Positions 23,301 to 33,000 of a stretch of DNA of 64,000 nucleotides are shown piece after piece; position 1 is the first letter of the stretch, and the number at the start of each line of letters is the position of its first letter. Below the pieces are notes generated by a model. That model saw only the letters and a program-made list of their open reading frames with translations, was not told the origin of the DNA and made no database searches. The position numbers were made by a program, and so were the translations under genes. The stretch comes from Amyelois transitella (taxonomy: Eukaryota; Arthropoda; Insecta; Lepidoptera; Pyralidae), in assembly GCF_032362555.1 (NCBI RefSeq), contig NC_083527.1:4402001-4466000 (forward strand), in the 5' to 3' direction.

Positions 23301-26027
23301 AACGTGGCCATTCAGTCTTTTCAAGACTGTTGGCTCTGTCTACCCCGCAAGGGATATAGACGTGACCATATGTATGTATGTATGTATGTGATGAAGAATA
23401 TGTGAGTTTTACTAGGCATTCGTGGTCGACCACCGCAGTCTTCCAGAGGAGCGGCAGACGTACATGAAGCAGCTGCGCACGGACATCAACCAGAGGAGGG
23501 AGGCCATCGCCAGGATCGACGAAGAGGTATTACATCCCTTCACCTTCTTCCTATATAAAGTCAACGTGCATTTACCTAGCTATGATAAGAAATTCATATC
23601 GGTTTAAACGTAAAAAGATGGCTTTTACGAGAACTCAACACAGAAATTTGGAGAATACGAGTACATTTTTACATACATACCTATAGGAAAATAGGCGTGA
23701 TACATAAAATCACGCCTATTTTCCTCTTTCTTTTTTCTTTTTACATACATACCTATACCTATACATAATAAAGTCTATATCCCTTGCGGAGCAGATAGAC
23801 CCAATAGTCTTGAAATAACTAAACGCCTCGTTCAGCTGTATGGCTTAATCATGGAATTGAAATTCAAATAGTGACAGGTTGCTAGACTTAAAATGGGAAT
23901 GAGGGAATCCCACTAACCTTTCCCTCATTCCCATTTTACGACATCCATAAGCATCCATGAGAAAGATATGGAACAGTCCTATTCTAAAGTTCCGAGAACC
24001 ACACGGCATTGGAAAATTTTATAATCTTTAAAATCTACCTACCTATTCCTTAATCATAGAAAGTAAATAATTTGACTAATGTCGGACAAATACATGAGGA
24101 TGGACGTTGGATGGCAAGCGCGACGTCGTTTTTATCGCGCGGTAAACTATAGCTGTCTCGCTTTTTATTATGACATAAAACGGGACAGCGATAGTTATTC
24201 GCGCGATAAAACGGCATCGCGCGTGCCATACTAAGGTCTGGTCGACTTCAACAGAACAAGGTAGAAATCATTTGGGAAGGCCTACGTTCAACAATGGATA
24301 TAGGTATATACGGGACAAATTAGGTACACTGATTGAGTTAGCCTCGAAGTAAGTTCTGAAATATTGATGACGATGAGGTGAATTTAATTTGACACCGGTG
24401 TCAGTTTCAGTTGTCAAGATAACCTCTCCAACTTTCAGGAGGACCCAGCAGTATTGTCGTGGTTGCTATGCGAGTGGCTGGAGGGCCTGAAGACGCCCGT
24501 GCTGAACCGCGACGACCTCTCATCCATCGTGGGGCGGGGGCAGAACGTGGAAGCTTGTCTGGTGGCTTTGAAAATGGTATCCTTATACCCACCCATGACA
24601 TACACATACATATAGTCACGTTGTTGTCTATTAAACTTACTTTTTTTTATAAATTGTGAGACCCGGTACTAATAGAAAAAAGAATAGGACCACTCCATCT
24701 CTTTCCCATGGATGTCGTAAAAGGCAACTAAGGGATAGGCTTACAAACTTGGGATTCTTTTTAAGGCGATGGGCTAGCAACCTGTCACTATTTGATGGAA
24801 TCGCAATTCTATCATTAAGCTAAATAGCTGAACGTGGCCATTCAGTCTTTTAGAGACTATTGGCTCTGTCTACCCCGCAAGGGATATAGACGTGGCCATA
24901 TGTATGTATGTGTATCTATGTTTTTTATAATACAAAACGTCAAACGTAATGACGTTGTCGATGTGGTTTTTCAGTAAAATTGAATCAGTCACAATATAGT
25001 AAATACCTACACACTAAATCGTGGTTGCGGGTAGACAGAGCGAACAGTCTTGAAACGACTGAAAAGCCACGTTCAGCTGTATAGCTTATTCATGGAACTG
25101 AGATTCAGATAGTGACAGTTTGTTAGCCTAAGTGAAAGTTTATAAGCCTATCCCTTAGTCGGCTTTTACGACGTTCATGGGAAAGATATAGAGTGGTTCT
25201 ATTCTATTCCAGTGTCAAAAACCATATGTCATCATAACCTTAAGTCGTCATAAGGTAAAATGTTGTCGTCGTTTGTCATCATAAATCAACAAAATGAATA
25301 AAAATCGACCCCTCAGCCGCAAATAACAAGGAGGCCCAACCCCACGACCACGCACAATTGATATCATCGTATGATTGAAGAATAGGTTCTATGGTTGATG
25401 AAGATTGTGGATCATAAAAGAAAGTCTGGAACGGTTCGATTTGCGGTTAGGTCATGGCGGAGAATAATCGTTTGCAGATACCAAAGATTAACACTAGTCT
25501 ATGATAGGTACCATAAAGTTTGGTTAATCCCAAAAGGGAAACCATTTACTTATTTTCCTAGGTCAACTTAATTAAATGAAAAAAAAATCCATGTATACAT
25601 ACTTATTTTAATTTACACAAATTACTGCAGTAAATCATAAGAGCGGCTACAGCACATATCCATGATTTCATACTATGATATCATCATAATGTTTGTACAA
25701 GCTTATTTTTTTTTTCAGGAAGACGCAATGCTCCTTGAGTACCTACTACGCTTCGTGACTCGCTTACGCCCTCTAGCGGCGACTAAGAAAATTGATATTC
25801 TGAAACGTCTGATCGCTTCTCTCACCCACCAGACCGTGTTGGTCTGCGGACGATGTCTTCCAACCCGTAAGGACTTCTCCAGACTTCGCGACGGAACCTG
25901 CAGTCAAGTCGTAAATTTTTTCCTAAGGACGATAGTGGAACTCCAAAAAGATATGTTGAAAGCGGGTAAAGACGATTCCGATGTGGTTGTACCGATAAGG
26001 AGGTTTAAAATAAAGGCTTGGAAATGA
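8390..26027 (+). CDS. PTPDC1: Protein tyrosine phosphatase domain-containing protein 1 (PTPDC1-like)
   Basis: Twelve exons join in phase to 605 aa: 8390-8538, 15623-15805, 18305-18385, 19348-19463, 19953-20075, 20251-20434, 20888-21008, 21378-21543, 21962-22098, 23416-23526, 24439-24576 and 25719-26027 (TGA). The middle matches animal PTPDC1, a cysteine-based dual-specificity-type phosphatase implicated in cilium biology: AIQGLYSSW, TDDILAMARPST, TVINLQTPGEHASCG, a WPDYG general-acid loop (Asp186) and the signature HCHAGLGRTG (residues 214-223; Cys215 and Arg221). The P-loop is split by intron 5. Exons 9-12 give the conserved C-terminal half, with DPAVLSWLLCEWLE and a helical end. Exon 1 is GC-rich and encodes a short Arg/Cys-rich leader. 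The start ATG has AACA before it, and the preceding ATG at about 8375 runs straight into a stop. The exon 2 acceptor is oddly purine-rich. Intron 1 is 7 kb and full of repeats. Confidence 0.9.
8807..9042 (-). mobile_element. tRNA-headed SINE (family S)
   Basis: Read on the - strand, the element starts with a tRNA-like head: A-box TGGCGCAGCGGTAGTACG and B-box GGTTCGAATCCC. It continues through a 'ttggcctgggttttgg' body to an AT-rich tail. It lies in PTPDC1 intron 1, just downstream of exon 1. Confidence 0.85.
10025..10112 (-). mobile_element. A-family repeat fragment
   Basis: 'catacatacatatgaatatag' then 'cacgtctattatctcttgcgg' and 'aaaggccacgatcagctg'. Short copy in PTPDC1 intron 1. Confidence 0.7.
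10138..10172. repeat. Short hairpin
   Basis: 'aaacccctaaaag' pairs with 'cttttaggggttt' a few bases later. Intronic. Confidence 0.75.
13245..13325 (+). mobile_element. A-family repeat, degraded
   Basis: 'gaatctcaattccatc' and 'gtcttcagcctttttgagac' match the middle of the A unit. The open frame on the opposite strand here is a by-product of the repeat. Confidence 0.5.
13790..14190. mobile_element. Family C foldback element
   Basis: 'cggaggttatatttatact' followed by 'aactttgcttgcgcgattta' near 13865-13920 has its inverted partner in 'gtgcaagcaaagtttctgcg' at 14133-14155. The interior has 'ccaatcacagcgaagaacga'. It looks like a decayed inverted-repeat DNA element. Confidence 0.55.
14482..14585. 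mobile_element. Family C element end
   Basis: 'tgatgttatgcctggggaac', then 'gtgaaatctttgtttgcgcg'. Confidence 0.6.
14630..14765 (-). mobile_element. B-family fragment
   Basis: 'tacatacacatacttaaaat' then 'cacttgccacgatctctgca' in PTPDC1 intron 1. Confidence 0.65.
16030..16308 (+). mobile_element. Family F retrotransposon tail
   Basis: From 'ctaatattataaagctgaag' to 'cgcggacgaagtcgcggg' and 'agctagta'. Common lepidopteran repeat tail wording. In PTPDC1 intron 2. Confidence 0.75.
17998..18064 (-). mobile_element. A-family repeat fragment
   Basis: 'tcacgtctatagatagggtag' and 'aaaggccacgttcagc' are seen just before PTPDC1 exon 3. Confidence 0.65.
18474..18537 (-). mobile_element. A-family repeat fragment
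   Basis: 'catgcatacatatggtcacg' and 'tatcccttgcggggagac'. Short copy after PTPDC1 exon 3. Confidence 0.65.
18650..18832 (+). mobile_element. B-family retrotransposon 3' end
   Basis: The + strand encodes the tail-end words DQIKDVLAKGQVKRS-like (from 'gatcaaattaaggatgtcctgg') and ends 'tcctccggaaaaaagacgtg' plus TATG units. This is the extreme C-terminus of a non-LTR reverse-transcriptase reading frame. Confidence 0.75.
19165..19308 (-). mobile_element. B-family fragment, left arm around PTPDC1 exon 4
   Basis: CATA tract, 'gcctctttcccggagggg' and 'ttgccacgatctctgcatac'. It faces the copy at 19470-19557, with exon 4 between them. Confidence 0.85.
19470..19557 (+). mobile_element. B-family fragment, right arm around PTPDC1 exon 4
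   Basis: Begins 7 bp after the exon 4 donor with 'gatgaatgaagcgaagg' and ends 'ccgggaaagaggcgtgatt'. Nearly the exact reverse complement of 19190-19285. Confidence 0.85.
19677..19748 (-). mobile_element. Family F fragment
   Basis: 'ttcaattcaaaccagtaggt' to 'ctcttcagctttataatatc', between PTPDC1 exons 4 and 5. A similar stub is at 35340-35395. Confidence 0.65.
19953..20434 (+). other. PTPDC1: PTPDC1 catalytic exons 5-6
   Basis: Exon 5 (19953-20075) carries the WPDYG acid loop and ends in HCHA plus one base of the next codon. Exon 6 (20251-20434) opens with GLGRTGVLIACYLVY, completing the Cys-x5-Arg loop, and continues with RAKRP-like RKKRPRSVQTSGQ. The intron between them interrupts the active-site loop in phase 1. 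All catalytic residues are present, so an active enzyme is expected. Confidence 0.9.
20690..20835. mobile_element. Family C element end
   Basis: 'gatgcctggggaaccgcgcg' to 'ttcgctgctattggctgagc', between PTPDC1 exons 6 and 7. Confidence 0.6.
22203..22425 (-). mobile_element. Family F retrotransposon tail
   Basis: 'ctgggcccgcgacttcgtcc' to 'accagtagttcctgagatta', opposite in orientation to the copy at 16030. After PTPDC1 exon 9. Confidence 0.78.
22855..23080 (+). repeat. Family D interspersed repeat
   Basis: 'gaatagaatagatttatttt', 'ccgcttccaaagcgcatgtg' and 'ctgcagcattttcatcgg'. The same core is in each arm of the palindrome and at 37808 and 41636. Confidence 0.75.
23121..23389 (+). mobile_element. 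A-family repeat, full length, before PTPDC1 exon 10
   Basis: 'ggtgccgtgtggttcctggc' to the TATG tract. The tract ends about 27 bp before the acceptor of exon 10 (23416), as at 3039-3266. Confidence 0.88.
23686..23726. repeat. Short hairpin from facing B-family tips
   Basis: 'gaaaataggcgtga' and 'tcacgcctattttc' flank 'tacataaaa'. Both arms resemble the 'cacgcctctttcccgg' tip of family B. Confidence 0.7.
23744..24008 (-). mobile_element. A-family repeat, full length, opposite to previous copy
   Basis: Begins with a CATA-type tract and ends 'accacacggca'. It holds an internal hairpin at about 23889-23937 not present in the other copies. Confidence 0.8.
24305..24360 (-). mobile_element. SINE family S tail fragment
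   Basis: Only the tail words ('acgggacaaatta', 'gattgagttagcctcgaagtaag') remain, in the PTPDC1 intron before exon 11. Confidence 0.6.
24669..24912 (+). mobile_element. A-family repeat
   Basis: 'aatagaaaaaagaataggac' through 'gggatatagacgtggccata' to TATG units. Lies after PTPDC1 exon 11. Confidence 0.85.
25020..25215 (-). mobile_element. A-family repeat, truncated
   Basis: 'gcgggtagacagagcgaaca' through 'catgggaaagatatagagtgg'. The CATA end is missing. Confidence 0.75.
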
Positions 26028-26608
26028 TTGACGTTTTTTTTTTCGGAAAATAGTAAATAGCTAAGTCAGGGTAAACTAAAGTCACTAGTAGTTTTGTGCT
26101 AGTAGTGCTATTTTCTGAAGTTACCAATTTGGAAAAGTCTTCATGGTCCTTGGATTCTTGTTCGATTATTATAAATATGGCCTCCTTGACTCCTTAGATT
26201 ATTATAATGGACTAAAGTCGCTACTCTACAACAGATGGCGCTTAATTTTTTTTTCAGTGAGGTTAAAGAAATTAGGGTGTTGAAAATACCTATGTAGTAC
26301 ATAAAATTAAATAATCAATTCATTACAGGTCATTGATTATAATATTTATTGGTAAAAATCGTGTAAGAAACTGATAATTATTTCGTGTATACCTAGTAAG
26401 ATACGAGTATCGCATTGAATATTCAATACTCAAAGTCAAACCAAGTACCGCACCGACATATAAAAACACCTCTCACTGTTTTTGACATTTCGTTGCGCCT
26501 GTGTCGCCGTCACTGCCGTAGCTTACACGTCGTCGATTTATTTTATTTTCTAATTTTTACTGCGAGCAGTATTGTGATACACGTTCATAGCATTTTTGCC
26601 AATTAACC

Positions 26609-27890
26609 ATGTCGTCTGCTGAAGAAACGTCTCAATTGAAAGCAGGACATCCTCCAGCTGGTGAGTACAAATTTACCTGGTTCTTTGTTTACATGAATAA
26701 ATTAGGATCAAAATATTTTCAACCAGTTGTTTTACCTTGAAAACTATCGCCAACATATGGAAACGTAATACTGACTCCAAAATAAATTGATCTTATCTCT
26801 CGATTTCGCATTGTTTCTTACTTTAATGTCCATATTCTATTATTAGTTATCAAACTCCGATGATTACTTTGCAACAATAAATGACCTTGATATATGCCGT
26901 CACACTTATTTACGTGTTAAATCAGTTTTAACACACCTTATAAATTATTTGAAAAACACAGAAGCCAAGGACAAACAGATAATATTTTAGCAGATAAAAA
27001 GAACCTATGTGTAGTACCTAGATGGTTTGTTTTTAACAAATCAATTACCTACATAGCTTATCTAATCATATTTGGGTAGCCTGTTTACTGCATTGTATAG
27101 AATTATAAAAACAACATACACAACAACATAGAATTATAATAAAGTAGACTATTGTTATTCAATTTTATGGTTTCAAACATCACAAAAATATTTCATAACA
27201 TTTCTTTGTTGCACAATTATTATCATTTTAGATTTTACAAGAATTTAGAAATTGAGAATAATTTTTTTTAATATAAATTTGATACTAATTATTATTATTC
27301 CCAAAATCCCAAAAAAAAATTTTCATGTGGAACGATTTCATAATGATGCAATAATAGTTCTGAACATCTTTCCTACTGATAAATTTATATTTATTTTTAC
27401 TATATCTACAATACTTAAGAGTGTTTGTTTTGAGTTGTATAGGTATTTGCTAATTTACAGTGTAGAAAAGTTTAATTTGCAATTGGATATCTATTTATTG
27501 TATCAATACTTTTTTTACCTAAGTTTAATTGTTTTATTTTTTATGCATAATGTCAACTTATTTCACAATGGTTTTGTTTAAATTAATAGTTTTTTAGAAT
27601 GTGGTATTTATAAATTTTCCTCACAATTCACAGTGAAAGCTGGAGGCATGAGGATCACACAGCACAAGACTCCTCACTCGAGGGACAGCAGCAAAGAGCC
27701 TGCAAACGAGGATCTGACCGGTCTATCCGGGCCTTCTCCAGTTCCCTCCAACCCTGTGTCTATATCCGGTGCTCCTAACCGTGGCAACGCAGACTTTACA
27801 CCTGAGGCGGCTCAAGTGGCTCACAGCCCTAAGCCACCAGTTCATGTCAATATTAGGCCAAACGTGAACATCCAACAACCCAGGAAGTAA
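26609..27890 (+). CDS. DAP1: Death-associated protein 1 homologue
   Basis: Two exons, 26609-26660 and 27634-27890, join in phase 1 to 102 aa, the same length as human DAP1. Matching blocks are the start MSS, LKAGHPPAVKAGGMRI across the junction, ISGAPNRGNADF-like SISG...RG..DF, EAAQVAHSPKP and the end IQQPRK. DAP1 is a small proline-rich, probably disordered protein that in mammals is an mTOR-regulated brake on autophagy. That role is family knowledge, not seen here. The start has a good context (ACC ATG). The gene follows PTPDC1 by 580 bp in the same direction. The stop codon overlaps a perfect donor-like GTAAGT. A long AT-rich 3' region with AATAAA at 29716-29721 follows. Confidence 0.92.
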
Positions 27891-30087
27891 GTAAAATACG
27901 TAATTGAGTAGTTTGTAGTCAGCTAGATTAGTATGCCTTTTGAATGTCATCATTATAGCAGAACATGACTCACCACATCACTTTTGTGTACTTTGTGTAA
28001 TTTCTACAAAAAGAAAAGGAATAAATTGATTGAATTAATTAAGAATGAGACTCCACTCATTCTTAATTTTACTGTTTTTATGAGTCATATAGCTGAAGAT
28101 AAGCATAATCATCTGAAAACCTTCCAGTACTCTAGATTTTTGGCTTCATCCAACCTGTAAGGAAAAAAGACGTGAAAATATGTATGTATATGGCGTCGAG
28201 AATAAATTGAAAATGTTGACATTCAAAAGATTTAAGTTCTGCTATAGCAAAGATTACATTAAGGATTGTTAAACATATTTAATTTGTTATGTGTAACGAT
28301 TATTAAGGTAAATATTGTAAAGTATGCTGACTACACACTATTAAAAAATATGGCATATCATCAATCAGTTTATATTAGGTGTTTGTGAATAGAAGTTTTG
28401 AATCTGTTGGATAAAAAGAGGTTGTTATTATGAGTAACTGAAACAGAAACATGTGACAAACTTGAAACAGGTGTACAAATAAACCTATATTACAAAGACA
28501 CCTAAGTACTATGATTACTACATACAATAGTATGCAATTGTGAAATTAATAAAATTCCATAGAACTACTTCAAATTTAAAAGGATTTTTTTTGAAAATTA
28601 GTTTATCAATTGATTATTTTACACGGAAATGCTTATCATCAAATTCTTTTGAATATGTATAAAATAAAAAATGACAAAAAGCTTAACACCTGATATAAAC
28701 CAAATGCCTAAAAAAATATTGCAATCACTTAGATTGCAGCTTAAGAGATATTGTACATTGTAAGTTGACATTATTTATTGTAATAGTTGATGGCAAACAT
28801 ATCTCTTATTTTTGCTTACATTTAATTTTTTATTTTTAAGAAACAATAGACTATTGTAAAAGAAAAAATAAATAGAACTTAACATGAAAAATAAACATTA
28901 CTTTTAAAACGGAAATTTTTGTATATTGTAATTAAATTTTCGAGTGAAAAAATAAAAAAAGATGTTTAATATAAGTCATTGTATTTAAGAGTGCAAAAAA
29001 AGTGGAATTGTATGTATTAGAAAAAAATAGTGACTAAGGATACTTTCAAAAATTTTTTATTATTTCTTTGTTAAAATTTCTCAGTACTTAATTTTTACAA
29101 TAACTTTAAAGTTACTTGTGTACTGATATTGCAATATTCGTTGATATTTTATAGTTTAAATATCTGCTTTTATTTGGTGCTACAAGCATAAATTGATAGC
29201 ATTTGTTTACATTCCCAATGTTTTTAAATATTATGGGTTAAATTATGAAATTGACAGTTCATGCAAAAAAGTGAATCATTTGTTAGGTGCTTTTTTATAT
29301 AAAAACTAGTTCCTTATATTTACACCAAGTTTCACTTTAAAGTTAGGTTTAAAAAGGCAATTTCATAGTTTAAATCCCCTATTACTTTATTTCTTATATT
29401 TTTATTTCTCACATGGTCTATAACATGTTGAAGGGACCATAGTTTTTATAAGTTTTCTTTTTAGTTTAAATACATAATTTTAATTAATTAAAGTTTTTTT
29501 TTATTTTGAATGGTTTAAGTGCCTGTCTCCTTACTTTTATTTTATAATTTTTTTTAAATCAAAGACATCAATTTATCAATAAATTATAATATAAGAGTTA
29601 CAAAATATGCTCATAAAAATTAATAAATAATATAAGATTATTATTAACCATGTGTTGTTCAATTAAGCCATCAAATTAAATGTTTTGTCTAACCAAATCA
29701 TTCACGTTCATTGCAAATAAACATTTCTTTCTTTCTTCTCTCTAAAAGATGGCCTAAAAAGGCTACATAGGTTCTATGACAGTAAGTGAAATCTATAAGT
29801 ATGTAAAGTTATTTAAAGTTTGTTAACAAAAATACGATTTCCAGCACACACTCATATAAAATCTACAAATCAGAATATTTCAGTGCTTAGGGGAATCTAA
29901 TTGATTCCATGGCCATCTTAATTACTGGTGTATCATTAATGAATAAGTGATATCACAGAAACTATTTCCAACAAGAAATGACGTCATATTTCTTTGGCAA
30001 CATCACGTAAATACTATTGTTTTCATTTTATAAGAATTGTGTTTGGATTTGATATTATTTTACGGTTCGTCCAATTCCAATATGTCG
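27891..30087. other. AT-rich intergenic / putative DAP1 3'UTR region
   Basis: There is no coding exon here. The stretch lies between two genes that converge (DAP1 on +, the exchanger on -). It is strongly AT-rich with many A/T runs. A short B-family tail lies near 28150-28186 and a small hairpin around 28033-28070. AATAAA at 29716-29721 is a possible DAP1 poly(A) signal, which would imply a long 3'UTR of about 1.8 kb. Confidence 0.5.
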
Positions 30088-33000
30088 TTATGAATCCTCT
30101 CCTGTGGCTTGTTCTTGGTAAACATCGTATTGTAAATCTAGTATAACAAAAAAATAATATTACTTTACATGTAAGTAGCAGGGTGTCACTATTTAAATTA
30201 CAAAAATCTGCTCACTACGGCGTATACACTTGAATTACATGCCAAATAAATTATTATTCTACTGACAAAAGGAAAAAGATGACAACATTGTGTTCGCTAA
30301 ACGTCATTTAAAGTCCAACAATCATGGTTATAATTATATCGCTTAGCTAAGCGTTGCTAGCCCATCGCCAAAAGAAGAATCCCAAGTTTATAAGCCTATC
30401 CCTTAGTCACCTTTTACGACATCCATGAGGAGAAGTTCTTTTTTCATTGGTGCCGGTAACCACACGTCGCTAACGTTTTTAACATTACTTCTACGTTTTT
30501 AACTATCATTAAACAAAATTATAACACTCGCCTCTTGTTCTGAACGCATTGGCCGCATAGACTGCTCAGGCGAGTACATCAGTACACCTGAAAGTGTCAC
30601 ATCACGTTACCAGTACCGTCTTTACCATGAGGCCACTTGAAGTGAGTCGTGAAACAGCTGCGAGTGCCTATGTAGGCAAGCTGGTTAGAAAAAAAGCAAC
30701 CTATACCCTATTATTAGTCTTGAAGGCCTCTATATACTGAGTTTAAAGGTAAATATTTGTTTTCTCTAAAAATTTGTATAGTTAATACATAAATACCTAA
30801 CGAAGTTCCGTTTCGTTTCGTTCGGAATGTTACAACGGTAGAATAACGCAATTATATTAAAATAAAACTGCACCGCAAGCTTTTTTCACGCTTGCAGGAC
30901 GTAGGTATCATGTAGGTACATATGAATCATTATTTTTCATTTTTTTTTATTCATTTTAATATCAGACCAGTATCGGAATTCGTTGCAGTCACTTGTCAAT
31001 TTTTTTAAAAATTTAAATTCTAATAAAATAAATATTTTAGGTTTAATATTTTTTTAAAGTTTCTTGGTCCACACCGTAACAGTGGTGAACATTGCTCTAA
31101 AGAAAAAGGTGAAACGACTAAGAAAATGCATGCACAATAAAATAAAATTGTTGCCATAATAAAACTTACTCTTTTTCGTCGACCCTGGTTGCGGTTCTAA
31201 CTGAAATTGTAAAAAGAGATTTTTTTTTCAAGTAGGTATGCTTCCAAATCATATTATGTAAAGAAGGTAAAAATTTCACACTTATCACATTCATACATGT
31301 TGGATGCTAGAGAGATTATTTAGAAGACGGCCTGGTACTTCTACAAATTAATATTAAGCCATTACGTGTAACTTTAACATTCAAATTATGCCCATTACCA
31401 TTCTTTCACCATTGACAGTGATTTGGAAGATTTAGTAAATTTTTTTTCATAAATATTTTTATTACTCCTCGTAAGGAGAAGCCATTGCCCAGTGGGCCCA
31501 CAAAAAAGTAAAAAAATAAAAGACATTTGTAAGTACTTAACACTAAATAGTTGAACTCTCGAATCTAGAACGAACAACAATATCAAAGCAGAAATAAATG
31601 TGAGAAACCATGTTACCATATCCGTTGCGCTTGACTTGTAGTACCTCGAGGCGGCCGTTGCTAAGTCCCGGTCGCTCATGTTTTCTGAATAAATAAATAC
31701 TTATGTGGATGTATGAAATATAAAAATCTCATAGAATGGAGCGTATGAATTGAGCAGTAGGCACGTTTAAACTTGTATAAATATATTAGCCGTGTGGTTC
31801 CCGGTACGAATATAAAAAAAGAATAGGACCTCTCCCATCTCTATCTTACGGATGTCGTAAAAGGCGACTAAAGGGTAGGCTAATAAACTTAGGATCAAAT
31901 TGGGATAGGATTCTCCTAATAGGTGAAGGGCTAGCTACCTGGCACTATTTGATCTCGTCTATATCATTCAGCCAAATAGCTGAACATAGCCTATCAGTAT
32001 TTTAGAGATTGTAGGCTCTGTCTACCCCGCAAGGAATATAGACGTGCGTTTCTATTGGTGCCGGGAACCACACGGCACTTATTTTTCTGCGCCATACTTA
32101 TTATAATATTTATTTTTAGTAGGTATACATATTTTTTTCTATTTTAGAATTCTTTGCCAAATACTTTAAAACGTATACTAGAATCGTTGTATTAGGTATA
32201 AGGTAAATAAATAAATAATAATAAATATACATACGAGCTTTCCCCCAAACTGACTCTCTGTAGTTGACCCGCCTCGTGCCGCGTCTCCGCTTGCGCCCGC
32301 GCCGCTCCCTCACTCGGCTGGACTCGTTGGACAGTTTATGGACCACTCGGTGGTATAAGCATCGAGATGACGCGTTTGATACCTGTGTATTGAACATTAA
32401 CTTTAAATGTCTTAACCCTTTTGAATACCAAAAATGTCAAATCTTTGTACCAATGTGACAAACAATTAAGTACTTACGATGACAATTTCTGAATATAGGT
32501 ACCCATGCGATACCGCCAAGGTGTGATCGAAAGAAATAAACGGAGCATTTTTGGATTGTAGCGGAGCGAATTTGTGGATAATTTTTCAGATTAACCAACA
32601 GAACAAGTCTTATTTCCTGAGCGAAACTGAGTACAATTAAACACCTAAATATTTTAATCGACGTCCGTGTCAGGATATTTGAATTTAAAGAAAAAACAAG
32701 AGAAAAACAATTATACAGAAGAACCACGGGTTGGGTCCTGCCCACGAAGGACCAACGCCTGGAGGATGGTGTTTAAAAAACAATTATATACTTATGTATA
32801 AGCCCCAGCTTCTCACGCGTAATATTTATGTATTTATAATCCTTTATTTAAAAAAGAACAAAACAAAATCCGTTGTGTAGTTTTACAGATCTAAGCATAC
32901 ATTACAGACATAAGGACCGACGCAGGAAGCGACTTTGATTTATACTATGTAGTGATATATTGCATAACATAGACAAATAAGTCCAAAATTGATCCGGGTC

